From a virus: 64,000 nucleotides of DNA. Positions within the stretch are counted from its first letter, which is position 1. Every line of letters begins with the position of its first letter. Below the pieces are notes generated by a model. It made no database searches. It worked only from the letters and a program-made list of their open reading frames with translations, and had not been told where the DNA came from. Positions 20,701-28,500 of the stretch are shown one piece after another. The position numbers were made by a program, and so were the translations under genes. The stretch covers positions 28,947 through 92,946 of IMG/VR virus record IMGVR_UViG_3300028384_000675, one strand, 5' to 3'.

Positions 20701-22550
20701 GAAACGAGTTGCCTTACATCGCTGTCGACTTCATTAAGATAGTTGACGATTTCAGTCAACGAGTCTATAGCAGCAGGATCTGTGTTGGTTATGACGTTAT
20801 TAATCTTGTCTTCGATACGCTGTTCTTCACCCTTTGCGCGCAGTTCTTCTGCGTCAATCTGTGCTCGTAGGTCAGAGTCTGCTGCGATTCTAGCAGAGTT
20901 TTCGATACCGACAGTGTTCGCTGCTTGCTGTATAGCATAGTCTCGTGCCGAGTCAATTCTTTCTACAACAGTGTTACCAGAAGTACCATCAATTGATGCG
21001 TCACCAATGAGTAGCGTGTCATGCGCCTTCGCGCTCGCGAGTGTATCCGAGTCGCCCTGATTAATTAAATCTGTCAAATCTTGGCGTAATGATTGCTCAT
21101 CAGCAAGACGAGAGGTTCTTTCGGAATCAAGCGAACTGGTTAGTTCTGACAGCGCATCGATACGTGCTGAGATTTCTGAATCAAGTCCAGTTTGTATATT
21201 TTCATTGTCATCAATTCTATCCGATCGTTCAGAGTCAAGTAAATCGAGCAGGTCTTCGATTGCATCAAGGCGGTTTGATGTTTCTGAATCAACTTTAGAA
21301 GAGAGATTAGAAATAGCAAGGGAAAGTGCTCTCGCTTCTGAGTCAAGGTTGCTTTGTACCGCAGCGTCACCTAAAATCCTTGCGCCGCGCTCAGAGTCGA
21401 TTAAACCTAAAAGATCAGCATCTGCTTGTATTCTATCTGCACGTTCTGAATCTAAGTTTGAGGACGCGCCTTGAATTGAGTTAATTCTGTCAAATCTTTC
21501 TGAGTCGAGTTCTGCCAATAAGTCTTCTATCGCATCGAAGCGATCTTCTTTTTCAGAATCCAGTTGCGCCAGTATGCTTTCGATTGCGTCAAGACGATCA
21601 TCTTTTTCTGAGTCAAGTCGCGAGATAAGGTCATTGATTGCTGCGAAACGATCGCTCTTCTCTGAGTCGAGATCGCCAGAAAGTGCACTAAGTGCATCTA
21701 TTCTAGCATTCGTTTCTGCTGTCAAATCAGAATCAAGGTTGGCGTCACCCTGTTGCCTTGCTGCTATTTCTATTTGTAACGCAGAGTCAAGGGAAAGGAT
21801 TGCTTCTTCGTTGGTTGAAACTCGATTAGTAAGCAACCCGAGATTGATATTTGTAAGATCAATTCTAGATGACAGATCAGTGTCAAGCGAAGCAACTGTA
21901 TTGGTGAGCGTTGTAATACCACCCTCGGCAACTCCCATACGAGAATTTAAATTGCTCAACGTTGAATTATTGTTGCCAATATCTCTGTTAACGTCAATCT
22001 TAAATTGATCAAACTCACCTTCTAATGATTCGAGGTTGTCGCTGTCAATGTTTAATCGTTCTACAAGAGGAAGGGTCGCTGTCGCAATTACATCGTTAAT
22101 AAATGCAGAGTCTTTTGAATAGATATCGTATCGCAGACCTTCGATTTTATCATTAAGTGCACCAACACCCATCTCTGCCATGGTGTCGACAACATAACCT
22201 CGGATCGCACCAGAGGTAGGAATCGTAGAGTCGAGCGTTAGAAAATCGTCAGCATTATCTACAATGCCATTTACTGTAACTTGTGTGACGTGATCGCGTA
22301 ATTTACCAAAACTTAATTCACCTGTCGCACGAACGTCTCCACCAACCTCAATATCATTATTGACGATCAGGTCTTGACTAACAACCGCATCATTACCGAC
22401 ATCGGTAACGTTCTTAACAGTGTCAGCAAATAAATTTTCCTTTCTTACTTTCTTGGTTCTGCCACCGTCGCTTGCATCGTTGACAATCAGGGTGTCTTTA
22501 TCACCAACCTGATCCAATTCTTGTAATTGCGATATTTTTACGTCTGTCAT
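11763..22550 (-). CDS. Giant tail fibre (3595 aa) with self-cleaving endosialidase-type chaperone
   Basis: The domains in order are these. Residues 1-100: the shared anchor (VKISQLQELDQVGDKDTLIV, TKKVRKENLF, SQDLIVNNDI). About 100-1530: coiled-coil repeats with LDSE/IDSE every turn of the pattern (DLIDSEMTRAL, LQSQIDSGL). About 1530-3400: some twenty beta repeats built on NNDTITL, ADGT, SVTISD, TGVLT and LDGRYV. Residues 3497-3595: a Peptidase_S74 intramolecular chaperone (SDEKLKENI, GVIAQDVEKVLP, VNYDTMSALFIEAI) that assists trimer folding and is normally released by cleavage before the Ser. The protein is probably a very long side fibre. It has its own promoter and a strong terminator just upstream. 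All 3595 codons are open. Confidence 0.85.
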   Translation of the reverse strand: MTDVKISQLQELDQVGDKDTLIVNDASDGGRTKKVRKENLFADTVKNVTDVGNDAVVSQDLIVNNDIEVGGDVRATGELSFGKLRDHVTQVTVNGIVDNADDFLTLDSTIPTSGAIRGYVVDTMAEMGVGALNDKIEGLRYDIYSKDSAFINDVIATATLPLVERLNIDSDNLESLEGEFDQFKIDVNRDIGNNNSTLSNLNSRMGVAEGGITTLTNTVASLDTDLSSRIDLTNINLGLLTNRVSTNEEAILSLDSALQIEIAARQQGDANLDSDLTAETNARIDALSALSGDLDSEKSDRFAAINDLISRLDSEKDDRLDAIESILAQLDSEKEDRFDAIEDLLAELDSERFDRINSIQGASSNLDSERADRIQADADLLGLIDSERGARILGDAAVQSNLDSEARALSLAISNLSSKVDSETSNRLDAIEDLLDLLDSERSDRIDDNENIQTGLDSEISARIDALSELTSSLDSERTSRLADEQSLRQDLTDLINQGDSDTLASAKAHDTLLIGDASIDGTSGNTVVERIDSARDYAIQQAANTVGIENSARIAADSDLRAQIDAEELRAKGEEQRIEDKINNVITNTDPAAIDSLTEIVNYLNEVDSDVRQLVSSNTTRVSDETSERLAGDSALGVRIDQEIAARRAADSDLQDAINTSVNTEASLRSAADSDINARIDQEVLNRLSVGEDLQGNIDSAREELIDRIEQEESLRAVGDSATLSAARLYTRQRDALMIGDATVDGTAGNTITSRIATAKQEANTYTDNEIIGLRSGEVTSLTARMDSAESRLDDAETAIDSATARLSNINKTLSDLIDSESQRAIGIEGNLQSQIDSGLGRTLNLESDLTSMIDSETQRAIRVEGNLQSQIDSATLRLTNINQTLDGLIDSEMNRALDAESELRGLIDSELSRAIDAERFLRDLIDSSLSLSINADSDIRLDIDANTAAIDSEITRAIRVDGELQDLIDSASLRLTNINQTLSDLIDSEMTRALAVEGSLQSQIDSGLSRTLNLESDLLSRIDSNSTSIADEIARAIEAEGDLQDLIDSESTRVTDINKALSDLIDSETRRAIDVETRLQSQIDSGLERSVTLESDLLGRIDSNATSIAEEIGRAILAEEGLQDAIDSATTRLTNINRTLSDLIDSEMTRAQGVEARLQSQIDSGLERSVNLESDLLSRIDSNSTSIADEITRAILAEGDLQSGIDSATSRLTNINKTLSDLIDSEMNRALDVEKDLQSQIDSGLSRSINLEADLTSMIDSNATDIRANNILIDQEIARAILRDSELSTAITQEAETRYDADSALQINIDAVNRRVDGLLDSAPGDLDTILEIIEAFRDADSDLKTLIENNSSILSTLNTDVGTLQGEMDDAEDILDDLQPRMDSAENRLDSLEGRTSVGESDVADLQSRLGSGPLDTVNQVIIPSINELHGEHDLVEGRMTAAESDIAANALYNLTAFDSVISRIEITEDRLDSNSAVLVDVLGDIVSLQLADSALGTRILGNDDDIASLDLRVDGNDSDIDAIRTTIQDIKGGKQVLRETNPLTVSDDTITLHLADDTSVSVTVNDNFLTGISLNPTTGVLTGFRRDGQTVATGFDSRYVHNQSSQALRSVNPITVDNDTITLHLADGNTAQVTVDDSDVNNFVNNLTFNSSDGVLTASRSGLPDLNVTLDGRYQPTGNYVTTNSAQALDPTNPITVLNDTITLNLADGNSVQVTVNDNYLTGVGFNTTTGLLTAYRNDAGLVTISLDGRYVEQTSAQALHPTNALEVNDDTITLYKADGTFESHSIIDAIGTDYFITGLSFNTSSGTLIGSRNDGNTVSTNFDGRYVNQNSVQALRANTPLTISGDTITLHRADGTSISVDIDDEFYPDDQTLSWNASSGELTISDGNTVDIDGRYTQTTSAQVLRSTNAIAVNNDTITIYKGDGTSESVTISDANTNTYITSLALSTDGELTIGRNDGGSFTVDLESHFVDKAGPQALHPTDALRSSGDTIYLYKGDGTREAVTIVDNNDFITGASFTGGTLSLTGSGSAGASVSLDGRYQPVGNYVTTTSAQALHPTNALEVNDDTITINKADGTSESHDISDALGTDYFITGLSFNTSNGVLTGTRNDGNSVTAGLDGRYDNYSNWKLTDGSSTESISSGETITVSGGDNVTTTLSTSTNTLEISAENDFVTGASFSNGTLSLTGTGDAGASVSLDGRYVEQTSPQALRATNPLTVNNDTITLHLADGTTDEVTISDANTNFYINAATFNGGTLSLTGVGAAGASVNLDGRYVPNDGVQALHSTDALRISGDTIYLYKGNGTYESVTFDDEHYHYQNLSFSGGHSGTGVLSISNGNSVDLDGRYVHQTSSQALPVGAALAVNNDTITLTRADGTVESVTISDANTNTYTTSFVFNDVNGVLSIGRNDGGNFSVDLDDRYVHSQSPQLLRTTNPLTVSGDTITLHMADGSTDAVTIDDDFFPNQNLSWNGANGQISISGGNTIDIDGRYQPAGDYVTTSHVQALHPTDALQVNNDTITLKRADGTTESVTISDAIGTDYFVTGISFNTGNGVLTANRNDGQTLTTDFDGRYVEQTSPQALRASNALTVSDDTITIHKGDGTSESVTISDYFEYDDQTLSWNGTTGKLTISDGNTVDLDGRYLLQGTYDNYVSWSLSDGSTSQEVTSLDLIKVVGGTNVTTSLNTTDNQLTISATDTNNYLSSVSWNASTDEITFGRNGLSSLSVDLGLAERFDKYDRWKISDGTNHEYIYSNDTLKVVGSGDVSTTYTASTNTLSIGSTNTYVDGASFNSSNDVLTLSRHSMSDVTVDLGLTERFDKYTSWTITDGTHDEAVTSGQSVKFEGAGAASTTYYAASNTLRITSTDTNDFITGASFSTGTGILSLTGTGGAGASVDLDGRYLLQGTYDNYVSWNLKNGSTTEAVTSGETIEFAGSGASSVSYNATSKKVTISSTDTNNYVNSASFSGGVLALGGVGAAGASVSLDGRYQLAGSYDNYNHWKVKVGSNNTDNIYSGNTLKFLSGGATSLGYNAETNTVTISSTDTNTDTNYYVDGASFNDTNGILTLSRAGLGDVTVDLDGRYATSNTDTTYDLYASTSANIDGAAITLDPSTGTSDQVWLKGGNNVSVSRVSSNQINIASTDTNNYVSSASYSAGSGKLTLHRAGLSSIDVTIGSNSNNYLDGASFNTGNGELTLSRSGGMSNVVVDLDGRYSTTDTNTTYSQATSSTLGLVKIGYNENGQNYPVELSNGQMYVNVPWTDTNTDTNTNRLTTFTVEDGDGTAVTMSHGKRFKFVEAAASVSGSSNYINMNWVDTSPGSTGDPYDLAISHNKTDRTNTTNSTSPGYSGSFTVVDNITTNPEGHITAVNTKTVSLPAAASGGSTDYINAASFNTGSGVLSLTGTGSAGASVDLDGRYYIRGDHIDLNDDKKVQFGTGDDYEISFDGSHLYIHQNQVSTNDIYISDVANANKFFFNVSTGDFHADGDIIAYSNSVSDEKLKENITVVENAVDKVQQLRGVEFTWKKDGEKSAGVIAQDVEKVLPQAVKEKDIMGEGEVVKTVNYDTMSALFIEAIKEQQEQIEALKAEIKALKG
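12290..17945 (-). repeat. Beta-repeat array of the giant fibre
   Basis: Roughly twenty degenerate units of about 60-110 codons, each with DTITL-x-x-ADGT and LDGRYV-x-x-TS-x-QAL segments. Variation between units is spread over the whole unit, and some units carry an added DNYxxWxxxDGS insert. Confidence 0.75.
18110..21900 (-). repeat. DSE/DSD coiled-coil repeat array of the giant fibre
   Basis: Repeats with LDSE, IDSE or IDSG placed at regular intervals between helical stretches such as RAIDVETRLQSQ and LTNINKTLSDL. The longest internal unit is about 65 codons and occurs at least six times between residues ~850 and ~1280. Confidence 0.75.
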
Positions 22551-22585
22551 CTTAAACTGATCCTGGTGAGTAGTTATACAAGATC

Positions 22586-22593
22586 TATTTATA
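22586..22593 (-). promoter_or_regulatory. Late promoter of the giant fibre
   Basis: TATAAATA on the minus strand, 35 bases before the ATG at 22550 and immediately downstream of the terminator at 22609-22632. Confidence 0.8.
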
Positions 22594-22608
22594 AGATATT
22601 GAAATAAA

Positions 22609-22632
22609 AAAAGGGGACCGAAGTCCCCTTTT
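22609..22632 (-). terminator. Rho-independent terminator after the 429-residue gene
   Basis: The minus strand folds as AAAAGGGGAC, loop TTCG, GTCCCCTTTT, followed by more T residues. The UUCG loop and T tract are a textbook intrinsic terminator. It ends transcription of the propeller gene cluster before the giant-fibre promoter. Confidence 0.9.
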
Positions 22633-22655
22633 AGATTATCAATAGTGATGCCGGT

Positions 22656-23945
22656 TTAGAACTTGAGATAGCACATTACGATCTCATGACTTGAGTTAGA
22701 AGTTCTATTTTTTACGCCCACCATACCGATGACCGACTCACTAACCTTATAGAAAGACTCAGGTTGTGTTGTCATTGGTGTTACGCTCGGTGTACTGAAT
22801 GTTACAGTGCCAGAAGTGGCAGGAGAGCAGATTAGAGTGTTGCCCGAACCTGGTTTTAATACTCGGATTCTATAATTATATGGATTCCTAAATTGATCAT
22901 CAGACCATTGATCGGTGGTATTGTTAGCCCCATGATTCGAATGAATATAAACCATTGTCTTCTCATCGTCGTTACCAAGTTGATGCCATTCTAGGTAACT
23001 TGAATCGATTCTATAGTCGCGCGCTATATCATTGGCGAAACTTAGTTCTGAGGTCACATTATTACTATTAGTGCCATAACCGCGTACATATCCAACCCCT
23101 TCACCGACCATATACCAGTCGGACGTCGAGTATGCAATAGGCAGTGAATTCACCAGATCTGCCAAATCAGCATCCTGAGGTGATCCACCGGTTCTCGCCA
23201 TCACATCGTATACTTGACTTCCGGAGAAATTGCTACGGAAAATCATATACCCATTCGAGCTGCTGACTGAGCTGTTGGAGTTCAAGTAATAGGTTATAAA
23301 GAATTGTCCTGGCGTAGATTTAACTTCTTTCATACTTACCCAACCGTAAATTCTGTTGTTAGTTTCCATAAATTGTCCTGAACCAGGAACACTCATGGCG
23401 GTAACAGACATATTATCGCTAGTCGTACTGAATGAAATTTTATCAAGATGACAATACGTGTAACCAGTAGAAGATCTATATTCTGGCCAACCGAAGGCAA
23501 CTTGGTTCTCGGCAACTTGTTCAAACATCACACTCATATACTGCGGGGCAATAATACTAGGAATGGTGTATTCGTCATCTACCTGATACATATTGTTGTC
23601 ATCATCAGCATCAATTCGAATCGGGTACACATTGGCAGATGTGTTCGACTGAACTAAAATTGCAACTGTGTTGTCATTAAGTTTTGCGACTCGAAGTCCA
23701 TAATGTGAACTAGTAGTAGTTGTCGGCGCGATACCTGCGATAGATTGCGTTTTTTGAATTGTAATGGAAGGGGAACTTGTTCCTTCTCCGGTTACAGTGT
23801 AAAGGCAACCAAATACGTGGTTCGGATTAGTTTGAGCATAAACAACAAAATATTGACCATTGCCCATTTGACAATATCCAGCAGTCGACAGGTCAACAAT
23901 GGATCCGCCGTCAACTGGGATTGGAGTTAAAGATACTTGTGACAT
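22656..23945 (-). CDS. Unrecognised 429-residue structural protein, probably beta-propeller-like
   Basis: I do not recognise a named family. The protein begins MSQVSLTPIPVDGGSIV and contains repeated beta-strand patterns such as YFVVYAQTN, TVAILVQSN, QVAFGWPEY and QFFITYYLN, spaced as in a beta-propeller or beta-sandwich. It has no signal peptide or membrane segment and is rich in Ser, Thr and Asn, like phage tip proteins. AAGGAG precedes the ATG and a late promoter lies 25 bases upstream. A strong terminator follows the stop. Its place between two giant adhesin genes suggests a receptor-binding or fibre-cap role, which is inference. Confidence 0.55.
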   Translation of the reverse strand: MSQVSLTPIPVDGGSIVDLSTAGYCQMGNGQYFVVYAQTNPNHVFGCLYTVTGEGTSSPSITIQKTQSIAGIAPTTTTSSHYGLRVAKLNDNTVAILVQSNTSANVYPIRIDADDDNNMYQVDDEYTIPSIIAPQYMSVMFEQVAENQVAFGWPEYRSSTGYTYCHLDKISFSTTSDNMSVTAMSVPGSGQFMETNNRIYGWVSMKEVKSTPGQFFITYYLNSNSSVSSSNGYMIFRSNFSGSQVYDVMARTGGSPQDADLADLVNSLPIAYSTSDWYMVGEGVGYVRGYGTNSNNVTSELSFANDIARDYRIDSSYLEWHQLGNDDEKTMVYIHSNHGANNTTDQWSDDQFRNPYNYRIRVLKPGSGNTLICSPATSGTVTFSTPSVTPMTTQPESFYKVSESVIGMVGVKNRTSNSSHEIVMCYLKF

Positions 23946-23970
23946 TTGCTGTCTCCTTAAAGGTTTTGTT

Positions 23971-23978
23971 TATTTATA
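23971..23978 (-). promoter_or_regulatory. Late promoter of the 429-residue gene
   Basis: TATAAATA on the minus strand, 25 bases upstream of the ATG at 23945, in the 65-base gap after the end of the FG-GAP reading frame. Confidence 0.8.
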
Positions 23979-24010
23979 GTTTTTTCGTTGTTACGCTGGA
24001 ACTAATCCAG

Positions 24011-24937
24011 TTAGTCAATAATAGTGAATGTTCCACCCATATTTTGATGCAATTGGCACTTATACTCATAACTTACACCCGACACTGGGGTGAATGAGAC
24101 ACTACCAGTTTCCGTTGGATCAGCAATGAGGACATTATTATCGTCAACGATCATAAACGGATGACCAGAAGTGTTTACATTAAACGTATATTCTGTTCCA
24201 GAAGTAAGGTCTAGTGATGGAGCTTCCACACCATTCAAATAGAACTTACCGTTAGAAACTGTCACGTTAAATGTCGTAACTTCTGGTTCTGGATCAGGTG
24301 CCGATTCAACCGTAAAGTCAGAAGTCGTTGTCGTAGCATTACCATTCGCATCAGTCGCAGTAAATCTCATTGAGAACGAAGTCGCTTCACTTCCTGGTGT
24401 TACTGTGAATACATTATCAGACTGGGATACTGTAGCGCCGTTGAGTGCGGAAGAAGCAGAAATTGCAGTAACTGAAACACCGAATTGATCGCCCCCAGAA
24501 CCATCAAACGCAGTTAGTTTGGTTGGTTGAGCAGATAGATTGTTTGCGTCATAGACGTAGACTGAACCAGTGTAAGAATCGTCATAATACGCACCAACGA
24601 CGATCTTATCAGCAGTAGCAGCAACTGATATACCGAACTGATCGCTAGCAGCGCCATCAAACGCTGTTAGTTTAGTCGGTTGAGCAGATAGATTGTTGGC
24701 ATCATAGACATAAACTGAACCCTTAGTGTCGTCACCATATGCACCAACAACGATCTTATCACTAGAAGCAGCAACTGAGTGTCCAAAGAGATCATTCGCA
24801 GCACCATCAAATGCTGTTAGTTTCGTTGGTGTTGCAGATAGATTGTTGGCGTCAAAGACATAGACTGAACCAGATTGAGTTCCATTGTCATCGTCAGCTT
24901 GTGCGCCAACAATGATCTTGTCAGCAGTAGCAGCAAC
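24011..24937 (-). CDS. C-terminal continuation of the FG-GAP giant beyond two stop codons
   Basis: After the stops at 24938-24943 the same frame stays open for 308 codons. It continues the blade pattern without loss (VAATADKIIVGA, GSVYVFDANNLSA, then two more blades). A linker (SDNVFTVTPG) follows, then an Ala-Pro-Asp-Pro-Glu hinge and a cupredoxin-like domain. That domain runs FNVTVSNGKFYLNG, SGHPFMIVDD and YEYKCQLHQNMGG, with a possible copper set His, Cys, His, Met. The first in-frame ATG is at 24370, after the propeller part, so independent translation would give only 119 residues. The segment completes a seven-bladed propeller begun before the stops. It may be read through, be a dead remnant, or reflect an assembly error. 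Confidence 0.7.
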   Translation of the reverse strand, partial: VAATADKIIVGAQADDDNGTQSGSVYVFDANNLSATPTKLTAFDGAANDLFGHSVAASSDKIVVGAYGDDTKGSVYVYDANNLSAQPTKLTAFDGAASDQFGISVAATADKIVVGAYYDDSYTGSVYVYDANNLSAQPTKLTAFDGSGGDQFGVSVTAISASSALNGATVSQSDNVFTVTPGSEATSFSMRFTATDANGNATTTTSDFTVESAPDPEPEVTTFNVTVSNGKFYLNGVEAPSLDLTSGTEYTFNVNTSGHPFMIVDDNNVLIADPTETGSVSFTPVSGVSYEYKCQLHQNMGGTFTIID

Positions 24938-25540
24938 TTACTAACCGAAGGAATCAAAAGAAGCACCATCAAACGCAGTTAGTTTAGTCGGTTGAGCAGA
25001 TAGGTCATTGGCGTCATAAACATAGACTGAACCATTGAAATCGTCACCATTTGCACCAACGACGATCTTGTCGGAAGAAGTAGTAATTGAATATCCGAAT
25101 TTATCATTCGCAGCGCCATCAAATGCAGTTAGTTTAGTTGGTTGAGCGGATAGATTGTTGATGTCATAGACATAGACTGAACCAGTGTAAGAATCTTCGC
25201 CGTATGCACCAACAATGATCTTATCAGCAGCAGTAGCAATTGAGATGCCGAAGAAATCGCCCGCAGCACCATCAAATGCTGTTAGTTTAGTTGGTGTTGC
25301 AGATAAATTATTGGCGTCATAGACGTAGACTGAACCAGACTGAGATCCATTGTCATCATCTAGGCGTGCACCAACAATAATCTTATCAGCAGTAGCAAAA
25401 ACATTCTCTCCGAAGCAATCACCTGCAGCAGCATCAAACGCTGTTAGTTTCGTTGGTGTTGCAGACAGATTGTTGGCGTCATAGACATACACTGAACCGG
25501 AACTAGATCCATTGTCGCCGTCACCCCATGCACCAACAAC
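24400..25540 (-). repeat. Near-identical propeller blade repeats
   Basis: Seven blade units of about 150-165 bases, all containing a stretch like CCATCAAACGCAGTTAGTTT on the plus strand (near 24500, 24650, 24800, 24965, 25115, 25265 and 25430). They are far more alike than blades further upstream, which suggests recent duplication or gene conversion. They are also a hazard for short-read assembly. Confidence 0.8.
24938..24943 (-). other. Tandem in-frame stop codons TAG TAA
   Basis: The minus strand reads GGT TAG TAA GTT at the place where other blades have Phe-Gly followed by two residues such as Tyr-Ser or Ile-Ser. The preceding blade uses TAT TCA here, so each stop is one base change away. 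The frame is otherwise intact on both sides. Confidence 0.9.
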
Positions 25541-28500
25541 GACATAACTTGATCCTGACGCTACTTCCTCATAAGACCATGTAATCGCATCGCCTTCTGG
25601 ATCAGTACCAACTGCAGTAATTGCTGTTCCGCTTCCACCTGCTGTCAGCAGATATGAAGACTCAATACCAGTCACCGATGGTGCTTGGTTGACATATGTA
25701 AAGTCAAAGTCAGATGACACTGACGTTACATTACCTTCTGAGTCAGTCGCCTTAAAGGTCAACTGGAAGTCAGCGTCCTGTTGACCAGGAGTTACTGTGA
25801 ACACGTTATCAGATTGCGCAACGGTTACATCACCGAGTGGACTAGGTGCAACAGATCCAACTGCGTTAAATCCAAAGCTAATGCTAGTACCAGTTCCCGC
25901 AGGTGGATTTACTAATTCTGGTGCTGCCGATAAATCGCTCAGGATGTAAACATACATACCACCAGTACTCGCGTCTTTTCTGTGAGCAGAAGAATATAAC
26001 TTATCGCCAATTATGGTTGTGTTATATCCTAGCATTGCACCTGTTGCTGGAGATTCCAATACTGTCGGAGCAGCAGAAAGGTTGTTTATGTTATAAACAT
26101 AAATAGCACCTGCTGATGAGTTTCTTTGGTGTGCCCCGACGAAAAGTTTATCTTCGTGTGGAAGAACAGACATACCAAAGTAATCTCCTTCAGCAGCATC
26201 GAATGCTACAAGTTTCTCAACAAAGGATAAGTCGCTTTCGTTGTACACGTATACAGCACCACCACTAGTACCGTTCGAATTATGGTCCGCAGTCACAGCA
26301 GAAATATAGATCTTACCCCCATAAGTTTTTATTGAGTATCCGCCAAATCTGTCAGACTCAGACGCATCTGGCGCAGTTAATTTCTGTACGAATGCATAAG
26401 TATTGACATCGTAAACATAAACTGCTCCAGCATCAGTACTATTGTCGTCGTCTCCCATCGATCCAATCAAGATATGATTAGATGTTACTGTTATACCTCC
26501 GCCAAGTCCAAAATAGTCGCGATGATCGCCGTTGGTAGGAGTTAATGTTGCCTGAAGCGAAAGGTCAGATTTGTTGTAGATATAGACTTTTCCGGTATAA
26601 TCATCATTACTGTTCGTTGTTGGTCCCCATCCATATGCTCCAATGATCAATAAGTCGTCAGTGACGGAAATTCCGCTTCCGAATCGAAGGTTATTCTGCG
26701 CTTCGCCAGTAAGCATGGTCGGCGCGGCAGAAAGGTCGCTTCTATCGTAAATATAAACCGCTCCGCCCCAGGTTTCATCCGATTCATCTGACATCATCTC
26801 ACCTATGTAGATTTTGTCGGAATCAATTTCCATTGAAAATCCAAATCGTTCTGCTGATGAACCGTTCGGCGCAGTAAGCAATGTTGGTTCCTCTGTCAAA
26901 TCAGTTGGATTATATACATACACATAACCCTGATAACTATTAGATTGTATCGCAGAAACAAATAACTGATCTTGTGACGTGGATGACACTGCCTCATACG
27001 ACCATGTAACCGTGTCACCTTCTGGGTCAGTTGCCGCAGCAGTGATCACAGTGCCCTGACCTTGAGTCAGAGTATATGTTGAGTCAATACCAGTCACCGA
27101 TGGTGCTTGGTTAACATAGGTCAACGAGAAGTCTGCATCTCTGGTATCCGTATTTCCTGCTGTATCAGTGAGGGTGAATCGTATCGTGAAGTTTGCATCA
27201 GCAGTTCCTGGTGTTACTGTGAATTCGCCGCCATTTTGCGTTATAGCAGTTCCGTTCAAACCAGAAGGAACGCCTCCGTTCAAGACTTCTGCAAACGACC
27301 AAGTAACAGCGTCGCCGTCAGCGTCAGATGACATACCAACGATCACCTCGTCTACACCCTGAGTCAGCGTATACACAGATTCAATACCTGTGATCACTGG
27401 CGCAGCATTATAGTCAAAGGTGATGTCAGAGGTCGCAGTAGTCGCTGCACCGTTTGTATCAGTTGCCGTAAAGGTCAACTGGAAGGTAGCATCTTGATCC
27501 CCAGGAGTGATTGTGAACACGTTACCCGCCTGAGTTACTGTTGTACCTGAAAGGTCGCCAGAAGTTACTGCGTAAGTCAACGAAACAGTATCACCGTCAG
27601 AGTCTGAAGTTGTTACTGTGATCTCAGTATCTTGACCTTGATCCAGCGTATACGAAGAATCAACGCCAGTTATTGATGGCGCGTCATTATAGTCTAGTGT
27701 AAACTCAGAATCGAAGTTTGTCTGGTTTCCTGACTCATCAGTTGCAGTAAAGCGCAACGTGAAGTTAGCATCCTGTTGTCCAGGAGTTACTGTGAAGTCA
27801 TTACCGTTCTGCGTTACAGTAGTTCCGTTCATACCAGAAGGAACACCCTCGCCTAGAACTTCTTCGTAACTCATAGTAACTGTTTCGCCTTCGGCATCAG
27901 ATACTACAGGAACGATTACTTCGTTAACGCCCTGAGTCAATGTATACGCAGGTTCAATACCGCCGAGTGACGGTGCTTGATTCACGTATGTAAAGTCAAA
28001 GTCAGATGTTGTAGAAGTCACATTACCGTTTGAGTCAGTCGCCTTAAAGGTCAACTGGAAAGTAGCATCCTGTTGTGCAGGTGTTACTGTGAAGACATTG
28101 TCAGATTGTGTTACAGTGACACCGTTGAGTTGCGAAGATAGATTATTTGCAGAAACTGAATAACCGAAATAATCTGCTCCTGCGCCATCATATGCTGTTA
28201 GTCTGGTCGGTTGAGCAGAGAGATCATTTATATCATAGACATAAACTACTCCAGTATATGTACTACCAGGACCGCCGTATGCTCCGACAATGATTTGTTC
28301 AGACGTTACCGCAAGACCAGTGCCGAACATATCAGTCGCAGCACCATCAAACGCTGTTAGTTTCGTTGGTTGAGCAGACAGATCGTTTGCGTCAAAGACA
28401 TAAACTGATCCAGATTGCGCCCCTCGGTCATCATCAGCATATGCGCTCACAACTACCTTATCAGAACTTATAGCAACGTGTTGCCCGAACATATCGCTCG

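Noticed and set aside
18110-21900. Plus-strand reading frames opposite the fibre genes (such as 21574-22008)
   Set aside because: They are antisense shadows of the Asp-Ser-Glu repeats, rich in Ser and Arg, with no ribosome binding sites and no recognisable domain. The minus frame is continuous through them.
11763-22550. CRISPR-like array in the repeats of the giant fibre or the FG-GAP gene
   Set aside because: The repeats are in-frame protein repeats with no uniform spacers and no nearby cas genes.
24011-24370. An independent 119-residue gene starting at ATG 24370
   Set aside because: The ATG lies inside a cadherin/Ig-like linker and no ribosome binding site is evident. The upstream frame continues the propeller, so it is a fragment of the giant protein.
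24400-25540. Diversity-generating retroelement target in the blade repeats
   Set aside because: No reverse transcriptase or adenine-biased template repeat was seen in the window. Variation among blades is not confined to adenines.
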